Shown here: positions 34,417 through 47,100 of the stretch, one piece after another
Layout of the letters: each line of letters begins with the position of its first letter
Position numbering within the stretch: position 1 is the first letter of the stretch
Source of the DNA: Chondrilla cf. caribensis
Lineage: Eukaryota; Porifera; Demospongiae; Chondrillida; Chondrillidae
NCBI GenBank assembly: GCA_964020155.1
Contig: OZ026549.1
Coordinates: 4,514,219-4,578,218, forward strand
Length of the DNA stretch: 64,000 bases
Direction: 5' to 3'
Made by a program: the position numbers and the translations under genes
Notes under the pieces: model-generated
Told to the model about the DNA's origin: nothing
Database searches by the model: none
What the model saw: the letters and a program-made list of their open reading frames with translations, nothing else

Positions 34417-35592
34417 AACAACCAAACAAACAAACAAGGCCTCTTCTAGAGAATACACACAAACACAATACAAACTGTGACACTTATGGAGGTACCTTTA
34501 GAAGTCCAGTAGATTATCGCTTATATTCATTATCACAATCAACTGACAATGCAATTTATGTTGCTAAATGCTCAAGATATCGATCAGTAATGTATGTGAT
34601 TTGATCAAAGGATGTAAACGATAAGACTTAGTATAGTATGTTGTCTTCAAGTGGTAGAATTACCTTATCATTTATTGACATTAAAACAATCTGCATCTGT
34701 TTCTCAACCTGATTAGAGCATGTACATATACACAAACTGTCACATCTACATATGTGCAAACAATACACACATGAACACATTGCACTATATCAAATTAAAC
34801 ATGATACATGATATGTTAATTAGTGGATAGACCTATACAATAGAAATAGGCAATCAATACTGTTCTATAGCTAATAAAGTCCCTGATTGTATCAATAATG
34901 ACATAAGCACAGTGTACACATGTAATTGCAACCCAATGGCATGGGATCTAATAGTTAAGGAAGTATGCATCAATCAGTGTTGTTATACAGTTTATTACGG
35001 TGTGTATGGGAATGGGTACAATATGGACCTCTAAACTTGATTTTGTTGGATTGAGGATAGTTTAAGTGCATGCATACATTAAGCACATACATACATACAT
35101 TAAGGTACAACAATGTTTCTTACACATGGTACAGATACTGTACAGTACTGGGTTATTTGATTGGGTGTCATTGTGGATCTGCACTTTTGTGATTGTGTGA
35201 TCTGTAATTGAGATTTTTTTCACTGAAGTAATTGTAATGGTAGTTGATTACATTCAACTTCTTGTATAATCGATGCACAATTACATAATTACATGCAATT
35301 ACTTTCGTCCTCGCTCCCCTGAATATAAAAGATTTGAACTCAATGATGGGTATAGTATTAATTAGTGTATATAAGGTATATATGTAGTTTTACATAAGGC
35401 AGGTCGAGTTGTTAGCCACTGTTGGAAATCAACACTGGTGACGGAAAAGGTGGGAGAATTATTTGGTAAAACAGTTATTTCTAAGAATGAAACATGCTGA
35501 AATTCCTAGCTGTAGATGGTGCGGCAACTTGTGGAAATTGATGTAGATAGGGTTGTAGACTAGAGGGAGTTCCAGATGAATCCCTATAAAAA
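33587..35592. other. G2 3' flank with CA repeats and a decayed exon-4 copy
   Basis: CA-rich tracts at 34200-34415. About 34470-34600 is a degraded end of a family-G exon 4 (AACTGTGACACTTATGG). The rest parallels the G1 3' flank. Confidence 0.5.
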
Positions 35593-36220
35593 TTGTTCTT
35601 TAAGAGCTAGTTGAGGACTTTGAACCATTTGGAGAGGCAATCAGAGATACTCCAAGGAGACAAGTACAATTCAATCAGCTTGGTAATCCCATTCTTCTTT
35701 GGCCTAAAATGTCACCTCTCACAGCACAGCTCACTTTGTAGGCGTCTCTTGATCATCGGCTGGGGCATGCACCTGATGAACATTTGTATGTATGTGGTGC
35801 CATTCTAGATCCTCGATTCAATGTGGTCCACATAAAGTGAGAAGCACCAAAAAATGTTCCAGGCTGAAGTTTCAAAACTCACTCTATAAAGTGATGCAGT
35901 GAGCTCAGATGAAGAAACACAGCCAAAGAAGAGCAAGTTATTCTCTGTGTGATGGTGGTTCCTCACTCTTATCATAAGAAGAAGAATAGCTATGAACAAG
36001 AGTTCCAATTATATCTGAGGGATGGATTCCATTGTGAGAACCCCCTTGAGTTTTGGCAATTAAAAGTCACTGAATACACTTGCTAAGCTAGCAAGAAAGT
36101 TGTTCACAGTGCCTGCAACAGCTGCACGGGTGGAATGTGTTTTAGTCAGGCTAGCAAAATCCACTAAGATGTCACACAATACCTAAGAACTAATTTTGAA
36201 AATGAACTCTCATATTATGT
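35593..36220 (+). pseudogene. hAT-family transposase remnant
   Basis: Broken plus-strand frames carry hAT signatures in order: GDKYNSISLVIPF, then HLYVCGAILDPRFN, then LARKLFTVPATAARVE, the last resembling the C-terminal dimerisation region. Several frameshifts and stops separate them. No TIRs identified. Confidence 0.75.
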
Positions 36221-36862
36221 AACTATAATTATGTAATTGTAATAGTACTTGTAATAGGTTAAAGTAGTTGTAATGGTAATTGATTACTCGAAATTACAGA
36301 GTAATGGTAATGGTAATGGGTTCTTGAAATAGCCAAGTAATTGTAATCCCAATTGATTACTTGTGAGCTGTAATTGCCACAACACTGATGTGAAACAGCA
36401 TGTGTGTGGTGAGAGTGAGAGGTGGTTAGAGAGAATAACATCGTGCTTGTGGGGAGAAAGAGGGAGGTATGTGAAGCAGACAGAGAATAGTGGCAAATGC
36501 GGATATACAAATCATTTATCAATGCATGTACTTCTGAATCAGAGACGTCTTTCAACAGAACTGGAAGGTGAAAGATGCTGATCTGATATTGTACATATGT
36601 ACATACATATGTACATATAGAAACAATACAAAAGTCTATACAGTACCCGAAGGACAATATTCACGTCTACTAATACATGCTCCATGGCAACAGGTACAAC
36701 AGTGATCCAATTAATACTTGTTGGCATTAAGAGGTACGTACTTCAAGGGCACTATATCTTACATGGTTGCACTCACACACACAGGTTTATAATAGTACAC
36801 ATACTGTGCTTATACTGGCATATATTCACTTAGCATACACATACACACAGTGTCACACACAA

Positions 36863-36934
<72 letters not shown>

Positions 36935-37181
36935 GTCCCAGTGTCTAAATCAACATGTTTACCACAGCTTTAATAGATACGTAGTTCATTGTAATTTTAT
37001 CAATGATTCAGTTGAAGCAAACACAAGATATATATCTCTATGCATTCCCAGTGTCTAAACCAACATGTTTACAATAGTTTCAATTGTGTTCATTCACTTT
37101 TGGGAATCAGACAAAACATCATGAGAAGGTATGGCACACTCAATACGTATCTGTATGTATGTATGTGTGCATGTATGTGGT

Positions 37182-37250
<69 letters not shown>

Positions 37251-37628
37251 TGTGTACGTGGTATGCGTGCATGCATGTCATGTGGCTCAAATACACAAAT
37301 GTACATATTTTCCATATTATTCACTTACAAATCAATCTCACCACAGTGAAGTCCTTCACTACTGCACATACACATTGCACCGTACGTATCTGTGGGTCCA
37401 TGAAAAGTAGCTTGGGCCAAGTTGAGAAGGATAACAGGCTGTTCACTGTTCACTCTTTAACAAAACTACACTAACCCCTATGTGGGCAGATGTCAACTAA
37501 TGTTGTCATTTGTAAAGTCCAAAAAACCATTTGCTATCAATCTTTTAAAGACATTACGTAGCCTGGACCACCCACACACAAGTTACACTCAATTGGTCAA
37601 AAGCTCGAAGAATGAAAACAAATGATGA
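36221..37628. other. G3 upstream region
   Basis: Parallels the G1 upstream region, with a CA tract (36862-36931) and a GT tract (37190-37246). No gene. Confidence 0.6.
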
Positions 37629-37635
37629 TATAAAG
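37629..37635 (+). promoter_or_regulatory. TATA box of gene G3
   Basis: TATAAAG at the position equivalent to the G1 TATA box, about 105 bp upstream of the ATG, within a conserved promoter block of about 260 bp. Confidence 0.6.
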
Positions 37636-37739
37636 GCCAGGGTACTGTGGACACTCCAGTTCTGAATCAACAGATCTATTTGTGGTAACTGTACAGAGAG
37701 TACAGTAAAAGACAAGCAATTATCAGCTCCCCTCACACT

Positions 37740-39414
37740 ATGTGGACTACTCTGTGTATGATCTCCTGTGTACTGATAGGAACTGCTGAAAGCAGTCATC
37801 TAGTTCTGAAGGTAAGGGTCTTGGTGGGTGAGAGTAGTACCCATTGAACTCACACTCAGTGTACTAGCACTGGGACTGGATGCACTAGCAAGTGATCTAC
37901 TGTATGGACTGAGTACAATACTGAACGGTAGTCGGAGGTTACAGTATTAAACACTCATTGTCACAATGCAGTAATGCATACATAGACTGAGTGGACCACA
38001 ACTGCTTGGAGGTGCACCAGCACCTAGGACTACTAGCCACAACCACACTCCACACATAGTACAAATGTACTGTTCACACTACCTCTTCACATGTACTCTA
38101 TCAGAGGTCCTCCAGTACCCCAGTACCGATGCCCACCACACCTTGTACAACATCCAATAATGGAGCACCATCGCAGAACACCATACATGGAGACTTTCTG
38201 TGGATCTGTAGAAGTGGAAACTGGCTGCCTTACAAGTGAGTGTGGTGGGAGGGAAACAATCAAGACATCAAGTATGGTTGGGAAGAAGACATATCATGCA
38301 TCAAAATACGGAGTGCAAGCACACACATGCAAACACACACACACACACACACACGCACACACATATATATATTATACACAGTACTACATTCACCATCCCT
38401 CTACCCAATGCACTACACACTGTAGGCTACTTCCTTCAATTGGAACAACCAAACACTTTGCAGCATCCTCTTGTAAGGAGATTCAGAGTGCAATGTCAAA
38501 TGACTGCCACTCATCACCAACCAGTGGGACCTTCTCAGTTAATGTAACTGATCCGTGTGGTGGACATGTTAGGCACATGGAGGTAGGTACTGTGGTGTAC
38601 TGTACGAACTGTATGTGGTACATGGAGGTAGGTAATGTATTATACTGTATGAACTGTATGTAGTACATGGAGGTAGGTACTGTGTTGTACTGTGTGAACT
38701 GTATGTAGTGCACTCCATCCCAGTTACTCTTAGTGCCTTCCATATTGAGTTCAAACTATTTTACTTATTCGTGTGCAAACAGTCAACAACAAATTGATTA
38801 TTATGTTATGGTTTTACTCAAAGTGCAAGAGTGTAGCACTCTGTACGTAGTGTAACCATGCAGGTGTTATACCACCTTACGTACTCTACCGTTTGTATAA
38901 TATCCAGGTCTACTGTGAGATGTCACTGAATGGTGGAGGGTGGACCATGGTGTGGAAGCACTCCTATATGCAGGTGGGATCGCTCACTGGAGATATGAAG
39001 TACTTCAGTGACTACTATAAACCGTGTGCAGACCTTGAAGCAGGATGGTGCAATGTACCCAACAAGATAAGGTTCAAACCAACAGAGATGATGATAGTGG
39101 CCTACCACAACAAGGCAGTGGTCTATGCTTACAAGGGAATATACAACGGTGGACTAGATGCAAACTGGAGTGGAGGGGTTCTAATCAGTCCAGTTAGGAT
39201 TGTGGATCATTGTCCCAGTAACAATGGAACACAACCTGATCCTTATATTGTCAACAATCTTGGTGGACTAGCATTTGACAAGGCCTCTCCTGGTGGATAT
39301 ACTGGTAACTGTGACACATATCGGGGGAGCTTGACGCATCCAGGAGATTGTCGCTTTGAAAACTGCAACATTTATGAACATGGTCAAATGACAATGGCAA
39401 TTTATGTCCGCTAA
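37740..39414 (+). CDS. G3: secreted fibrinogen/intelectin-like protein (family G), 4 exons
   Basis: Exons 37740-37811, 38105-38235, 38426-38582 and 38908-39414 give about 288 residues. The signal exon (MWTTLCMISCVLIGTAES) has an in-frame 21-bp deletion compared with G1 and G2, giving a short hydrophobic core. The other blocks are conserved: [48 protein letters not shown] and MAIYVR. Three to four 45-bp units follow exon 3, each with a possible GAG|GTAGGT donor; using the second would add 15 residues in frame. Likely secreted; function inferred from the fold only. Confidence 0.85.
38574..38712. repeat. 45-bp minisatellite at the G3 exon 3 donor
   Basis: About three units starting ACATGGAGGTAGGT. 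The first includes the real exon end. Confidence 0.85.
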
Positions 39415-40086
39415 GAGATATACGTACCACTGATATACGTGATTAGTATACAATGAGTGGTGTGTTGTAGGTCCCGGAGTAAAAGTGGTATATATAGACT
39501 TTAATGTACTACTTACATCTTAGTCAATTCATTTTCAACATCAAGTCATTTTAATATGATTAATACAAAATTATATAATAACATAACAATAATAATAAAT
39601 TGAAGTATTGTTATAGCGTATACATATATAATATGCTAGTACATGCAAAATAATTCTCAGATTTAGAGTATGTACCTGCTCACTATTATACTGATCATCC
39701 TCAAGCATTGATGGAGTTTCTCCTGATCCTATAGACTTATTATGAACCTCGATGGACTATAGACTTCGACAAGGTCTCTCTTACACGATGCATATACTGG
39801 TAACTGTGTCACTCATAGAAGTTCAGGAGATCATTGATTTCAAAATTGTGACATTTATCAAAACAGTAAATGACAATGACTATTGGATCCACTGCTCAAG
39901 TTACCGTTAATGTGTGTTAGTGATCCTAGAAAGCTACAAGTCATGAATGTAGGACACATTTTGTAGACTCAATTACTTTACGTATTGTACTTGAAATTGA
40001 AATGCTTGGACAGTCTACTGTACATCTGTCAATGAATGCAGTTGAATATTGCATACATATATAGTCCATCACACCAACGTGCACCA
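39415..40086 (+). other. G3 3' flank with a decayed family-G exon 4
   Basis: 39700-39890 reads as a broken copy of the exon 4 C-terminal half (GACTTCGACAAGG, then TATACTGGTAACTGTG), with stops and frameshifts. No other gene. Confidence 0.55.
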
Positions 40087-41367
40087 TATAAGGTAAGGTA
40101 CCCTAATTTCGGACACGCCCTAATTCCGGACAATCCCAACATCAACGCAAATCGCCGGGCTTAGATACAACGCAACCTATTTTTTCATATATCAAATTGT
40201 ACCTTTGTCTTTGCTCTTCAATATGATACTAACCACTTGGCTGTAGCTCAACTTTCTGTGACACAAATCGCCGTTAAGCATTCATCGTGGGCGATAAGAG
40301 TGTCGGCTAAGGCGTCGAAACTTTCCTCTAACCCACGATTGGAGATGCCTACTGCAGATTTTAGTGTGTCATTTCTTACCTTAGTCCTTGCTCCTCGCAA
40401 TGATGTTAGCCGCTCTGCCGTGGATTGCGTTTCTTTTAGAAAATCGCCGTACACTTCCTAGCGTAGAGGCGCTAAAATTGCCATAATAATATTCAAATTA
40501 AGTTAAGCGCCGTGTAATCGATTAATAACAATTTGAAATTTATGCACTTATTTGCTAAACGGCTACAGCCATCACAGGAGCAGTACGCTCCATAAACAAA
40601 AAGAGTGAGAGTGAAACTGCATGCAGAAAGAGAGGCACTAACTAATGATGAATTGATGGAATATCTAAGCAGCAAGAATAAAGAAGTGAAGAAAAAGGGA
40701 AAAGGACACAGAACGAACCAATCACTCAAAAGAAGCAAAGTTACCAAGTCCAGAAGATGAAGAAAATGAAGATAATGAAAAGGAAGTAAATGAAGACGAA
40801 GAAGAGGCAGTAAATGAAGACAAAGACATCAATCAATGCTTCAAGTGTAGTGGTGTTTACATAGATGGTGAGGAACGGGAATGGGTTGAATGCGATAACT
40901 GCTACCGATGGTACCACTACAAATGCGTTGGATTCAAGAGGCTACCTAAGAAAACAAAAAAGTTTGCATGTCATTCATGTCACTAACTTGGTTAAAGCTT
41001 AACATATTTCCATGAATTTTCTTACAAGTAATGTAAAATAAGCAGATTTTTTTTATACTAGTATAACGCGAGACCTTCAGATTTATATCTTACCTTTTTA
41101 AACAGATTTCCATTCGTCTGGGTAGTCACGTTATTTCGCGTTGGTGCGCGTGTCCGGAAATAGGGCAAATATGGCGTTTACACCTTTACGCTTTCCTTGA
41201 CGCCGCCTGACTGCAGGAAGCATTCGTCATCAAATTCGCTTCGGACGCGAAGAGACTATACCACAGGGTATGTTTTTAAAAACTTTTATTCTCCGCTGTT
41301 TTATAACTCACGCCGTACGGACGGCCACTTTTGAAGTTTGTCCGGAATTAGGGCACTTTACCTTATA
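40087..41367. mobile_element. 1.28-kb TIR transposon, degenerate, with PHD-finger coding end
   Basis: Imperfect terminal inverted repeats of about 27 bp (AAGGTAAAGTGCCCTAATTC type) with extra subterminal CCCTAATTCCGGACA motifs (two in tandem at the 5' end, one more near 41150). TATA/TA borders suggest a TA target. The plus strand codes for an acidic segment and a PHD finger; no DDE core remains, so it is an internally deleted element. Superfamily uncertain, pogo-like favoured. Confidence 0.7.
40741..40986 (+). CDS. C-terminal acidic/PHD-finger remnant of a transposase
   Basis: An open frame through 40986 encodes a Glu/Asp-rich stretch and then a C4HC3 zinc finger: CFKC, WVECDNC, RWYH, KC and CHSC in the right spacing. 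Many pogo-type transposases end in such a finger. A related frame just upstream (ALTNDELMEYLSSKNKEV) is in another phase, so the gene is frameshifted and incomplete. Not expected to be a host gene. Confidence 0.6.
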   Translation, partial: LPSPEDEENEDNEKEVNEDEEEAVNEDKDINQCFKCSGVYIDGEEREWVECDNCYRWYHYKCVGFKRLPKKTKKFACHSCH

Positions 41368-41677
41368 CATACACACATCACACTATACCAAACATAATAT
41401 ACTGTATTATTATGTTAACTAGTGAATAAACCCACATATACAGGGGGCTCACCATGGTGTCCTAAATACATAATACGTACAGCAGGCAACCCATACTGTC
41501 ATTATTTTTATCTATGTGTGGCCATAGTACATCACATCATGGGCTGTATACAGTCTGGTATTGTGAGTATGGTCCCACATTGTGTAGGATATACGTAAGT
41601 ATGGGCAAAGTGTTTGTTGATAATATTCATGATTTTAGAGGGTTCTTTTATGCTATCACATCAAAGCTAGCCAGTTG

Positions 41678-41684
41678 TATAAAA
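41678..41684 (+). promoter_or_regulatory. TATA box of pseudogene F3
   Basis: TATAAAA in the conserved family-F promoter block, retained although the gene behind it is broken. Confidence 0.55.
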
Positions 41685-41823
41685 CAGCCAGTCAATGTTG
41701 AGAGAATTCACTACTGCCGTACCTTGTACTAGGACACCATTGATCTTGTTGAAATACAGTGTACTGAGGCAGTGTGACCTTATTGCTTGGATATCGTCAG
41801 TTGGTGGAGGATATACGAAAACA

Positions 41824-43028
41824 ATGCTGACAGTGATACTTGTTCTTCACTGTGTTAGAATGTGAATTAAAATGTGCAAGAGAACTCCACATACATGCTA
41901 TTTTTATTGTCACACAATGGAGCTACACAGGACCTGCCAGCCAAGTCCTGTAAAGAGATAAGAGATGTAAGGGCCAATGAATGTGACTGCACTCTTTCCA
42001 GTGGAATGTATTGGGTGAACCACACCGATCCTTGCATGAAGCTGCCTCCCAAAGTCATCAAGGTGAGTGACTTGAATTGCAATACATTACAGTAACCAGT
42101 AAATCACTGATAGCTGACTGGTATGTAAGTGCTCTTGGTATTTAGGACGTATTGTGTTTGGGAGCAGGCTATGTGATATCTATGATGGTACCCTACCCTA
42201 CATTATGACAGCTCATACTACACTGAGTATCATGCAATATCCCTTGACAGAGGTGGGTGGAGTCTTGTGTGGAAGCACTCTCCCATGGAAGTTGCCAAAC
42301 CGCTCAGTGACAGAATGAAGTACTTCAGTGACTACTACAAACCATGTGTAGACCTTGAAGCAGGATGGTGCAATGTCCCCAACAAAATATGGTTCGAGCC
42401 AACAGAGATGATGATAGCTGCTTTTCATAACAAGGAGGTATATATAGTCTATGGCAATGAAGAATTAATCTGACAATTACATTAAAAGCAGTATAGTTAC
42501 ACTCACGCTATAAAACCTGTCGAGCATAATTTCATATGTTAAATGAACAAATGTACTATCATGGATATCTTGCTATGATATTATGTAAGACATAATATCA
42601 TGGGAAGTATTGAATACTATACAACCATGAATATAGCCTTCACGTATCAAACTACATGTAAGCATTTGCATTCTTTCTCTCTAAAGGTAGTGTATGCTTA
42701 TAAGGGAACATTGAACAGAAATGTGGACTATGACTGGACTGGAGGAGTGCTAGTTGACTTTGTGAAAGTTGTGGATCACTGTGTACACAAAAATGGTGTT
42801 CAACCACACCCCAGTGTGGCCCAAGCGAGAAGAGATTTATCTATGCTGGGAATAAACTATGACAAGACTACTCCTAGTGATCTATACAACAACTGTGATA
42901 TGTACTACGGCACACTATCCAATCCCCGCAAGTGTCGATGGGAGAACTGCTGTGGAAGGAGAGGTTGTTCAGTTCATGGAGGAATTGGTCGACACACTCA
43001 AATGACAGTGGCTGTTTTCGTCCGCTGA
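41824..43028 (+). pseudogene. F3: broken family-F fibrinogen-like gene
   Basis: The signal exon starts normally (MLTVILVLHC) but is fused after about 12 codons to intron 2 sequence and stops. Exon 1's end, intron 1 and exon 2 are missing. Exon 3 (to 42062) has lost about 14 bp containing its acceptor, and exon 4 (to 42437) has lost 29 bp covering its acceptor and first codons. Exon 5 (42687-43028) is intact. Three independent lesions make a functional product unlikely. The intact last exon with conserved Cys residues suggests recent inactivation. Confidence 0.85.
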
Positions 43029-44172
43029 ACTGACTGCAATAATATTTCCAAATTTATCCACATATTGTGGAGTAGCTGGATTACATGATATTGCTTACAC
43101 ACACAGTAGATACTAACTATCATTCCGATGTTATCTTAAGATATTCTGTAATGATATTTATAGTCTGTAATGTTACGTCGCTTCAGGGATAAACCGAGTA
43201 GCAGCATAGACTGTACACATTGCATAGAATTTATATAATTATAATACATACACCTAATACAGTACTACTGAAGATGCTACAAACACACCAGAACACACAC
43301 ACACACACATGCGCGCGCGCACATGTGCACACACTCACACTCACATGCATATACACAAACACAGTATTATGTTTACTATTCCTCAACCCAATCAATAATA
43401 TATTATTGGTGGTGCAGCTCCAGCGACAAGTTGATTGGCTGGTGTGATTATCTCATTTTCATGTTAAAACCTCTATTGTGTTCACAGTATAATAACATTG
43501 TTATGCAATGTTAACTGTTTGTTACACTTGGTTTACCATGATTCCAGAATGATGATTATTTGGTTGCCTAGGTTGAGAAGTGCCAAATAAGGTTTCAGTA
43601 TTACAGGAAAGTGAATGTCATAATAATTATTCCTTTCAACCAGAGTTTGTGTTTCAATTTATCATTGCATAACACTAAAACCTTATCAATGTAGTGAGCA
43701 CATGTACTACAGACTGTATTTTTGCAAGTCTTAAGTATATTCATGAGGTTTATGTTCTACCGGTACCCAGCGAACACATGCAACTAGGAATTAGTACAGA
43801 GACTATAATACATGCTATTGCATGATGCATCAAGGGTGCTAAATATTAAGCAATATTTAGCACCTTAAGTTTGTGAACCTGTGTACAATAGACATGATCC
43901 GCAAGAGTCGGTGGGGTCATTACTATGAGCTATTGAATTCATATTACTCACTGCACCTTGAAAGTAATGATGATCAGATAATCTAATAGTGTGTTTTCCA
44001 AGGAATAATAACTCTAATAGTATGCACTATGCATGTGAACATGAATCCGTCATCCAAGAGAATTGCTCATTATTCAGGTACCGTGCAGTACCACTAGCAA
44101 AAATAGGCTTCTAAAGAACTGTGAAGTTAATTATAGAAATCACTCAACAACAGGTACTTGTAAGGCTGCTTC
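43029..44172. other. R1 upstream region
   Basis: From about 43370 the sequence is repeated upstream of R2 (from 50830) and R3 (from 61765), marking the left end of the receptor duplication unit. CA/GC repeat at 43290-43370. No gene. Confidence 0.6.
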
Positions 44173-47100
44173 ATGGAGAAGATGATATTGGATACAACCT
44201 TAGTTGTTGTACTTCTTGTTAGTGGTGAGTTAGGAAGAGAGGATCATCACAACTGTAATCACTGTAATAGGCACACACACACATACCACTCACTGTGGTG
44301 TGGTGGTATACAGATCTTGGATTCAGATAATGGGAATACTCAGGTAACAAGATATCTAGGTTAACTGGACATTTCAGAGAGCACACACTCTATAGAGTAC
44401 ATACAACTACTGTAGGCTCTCAGAGTACACACTACAATGACTACATACAGTGGATGTCATACAATGTGTACTGTACACATGTGCTTTTGGTTCTACATGT
44501 ACGTAGGGACTCAGTCTCTTAATAGTCCCGATGTGGTCATCGATGGATACACAGTCAGTTCAACCCTCAAATCTCCAGCTACTCTACCACTAGGAACAAC
44601 TGTTATTCTAGTTTGTAGACTCAGAGGAATACCACATGGAATACAGACTAACTATCACTGGACATGTCCAAATGGACCGTGTCAACAAACAGGATATGCT
44701 GGGAGGAAGATCAACAACAATATTATAGCTATCAACATAACCTCTACAAGTGATGAAGGGACATACACCTGTCATGTCACTGCTCAAGGAAGGGAAGCTA
44801 GTCAACAGTTCCAGCTGAGGGTTACTGGTCAGTGGTCGTGAGTACTACTAGTACAGTGTGTACATACCCATGGTGATACACTGTTCTACTTCATTCTGTG
44901 AACTTTAGGTGGGCAAGTTGTTCACAGTTATGGGAGACTGATATTCAATGAGAGAGTCATCACTGACAAACAACAACTTCAGCCACCAAACAATGATAGT
45001 GGAGATGGGAGGATTGAGTGTAGAGTAAGCAGTGGAGAGGCAAGGTTCAACTACTATGGACGCATTGTACCAATTGACACTAGTGGAGATGTTATTGAGA
45101 TCAGAAGAGGATCTACTGCTACTTTAGTCATAAGAGACAGAGCTTTCAACAATTTTGTACAATTTGAAGGGCAATGTGCTGGTATATACCACTACCTGTT
45201 CTTATCTAATGGTGAGCATCGTGATGTCTGTGGATTAATAAATTACATGCATGAATTATAATAATTGATAAGCAATGCTACTATATAATTAACACAAACA
45301 ATACAAATAACAAACTGAATCACCTTGTTAACCCTCCTTGCAGAGTAATGTATTCTGTTGCCAACATTGTTCATCATATTGAATGACTATTAGCATATAC
45401 TCTCTTTTGTACCTCAATACAATACAATACCTGCAAGTACAGTACCAATATCAGCTTCATTACAGTATCATGTGAAAATATGTATTTAATAATTAGGTAC
45501 TCTCCCTGATCTCTCTATAACTGGTACAACCAGTACTGAGACCAGTATCACTGTGAACATTGGTGCCATACCTAGTGGTAATAAGAGGGTTATCATTGGA
45601 TATCAGAGACTGGACCTTGGAGTTCCAGTAGTTGGAGAGTTTGTGCAAAATGAGAAGAGATCATCAAGAACATTCTCCTCACTAGTACCTGGTGCTAACT
45701 ACAGGATCACAGCATGGGGACTTAGTGGAGGTTACGATAGAAGAAGGAGTCAGTCACCAGCTGTGAGGGAGGTTACTACAATGGAGAAAGGTCAGTTGAT
45801 GGGAACTTTACACTAAACAGTATACAAACATTACAATCAGTCAATGTGTACATTATCTGATACTATGCGTGTTGTGTACAGCTCCATCTCCTCCAAGATA
45901 CCTCACTATTACTAAGGTGTTTTATGATGAGATTGAATTAAACTGGATACCACCTAGAGAACCTAATGGAGATATACGACTTTACATTATCCAATACACT
46001 ACACAAGATGGAACACAACAAGAGATCAATGCCACAAACAACATCAACTACTACAACTTTACAGGACTAGAGAGAGGACAGACCTACAACAACATCACAG
46101 TGGTAGCTGTCAACTCAGCTGGAATCGGGGGAGGAAGTCAACCTATAACAAGTTATATACATGGCCCTTCAGTGGAGAGAACGAGTGAGTTAGAGTTGGA
46201 GGTATTGATGTATACAGATGCAAATTATGACTATAATTGTGTCTTCATCAATAGAGTCACCAGGAACATCACCGAACACACCAATGTCAGGTATGTAGGA
46301 CAAGGGTGAATAAAAAGTCACTACAGTGGAACCTCTCTATTACAAACCTCTGAATTGCAGAAACCTCTATAATAAGGACACCATTCTGTGTCCCAGTGTA
46401 GTACTGTGGTGTATTGAGTGACCTCTGAATTGAGGACACCTCTGTAAAAGGACTAAAATCAAGATCCCAAAGTGTCCATAATAGAGAGGTTCCACTGTAT
46501 ATACATAAGAACACATGAATGTCAGCGAGAGATGTTTAATACCTAGGTGTCTTCCGAGACAGGTTTAACAGTCACTGCATATTGAACCATATCTACACCA
46601 ATGTGTGTATTTACAGTACACAAACATGACTTGGATGTCCACACTGCATTTTATCCCCATGTAGCACCCTGCCCCCCTCGTGTACCATCCCTACCTCTCA
46701 ACACAATGGTCCTCACTACACTCACTACTACTGTACCACCGGGGACCACTATCACTATAGGATGTGTGGATGGATACTACACTGATTGGGAGGAGATACT
46801 GACATGTGGAAGTGATGGACAATGGAGAGGGATTATCACACAATGTAGAGGTATGGAGCAGAGACTATATACATTTGTCATGGTAACATACACACAATAC
46901 TAAAGTGTGACACTATATATACAAACAAGTATATACATACTAACCACCAAACACATTTCACACTATAGAAACATGTTCAGTATCAAACTTGACTGCTATA
47001 TCTGATGACATAGCTTACACTGTACCCACTGAGATAAGACCAGGTACTGTAGTGGGTACACACTGTGGAGAAGGCTACCAAGTAGCTATCAATGCTGTGT

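Noticed and set aside
36655..36727. Weak resemblance of LMPTSINWITVV on the minus strand to the M3-M4 part of P4-ATPases
   Set aside because: Too short and imperfect, and the paralogous copy near 20700 does not keep the frame.
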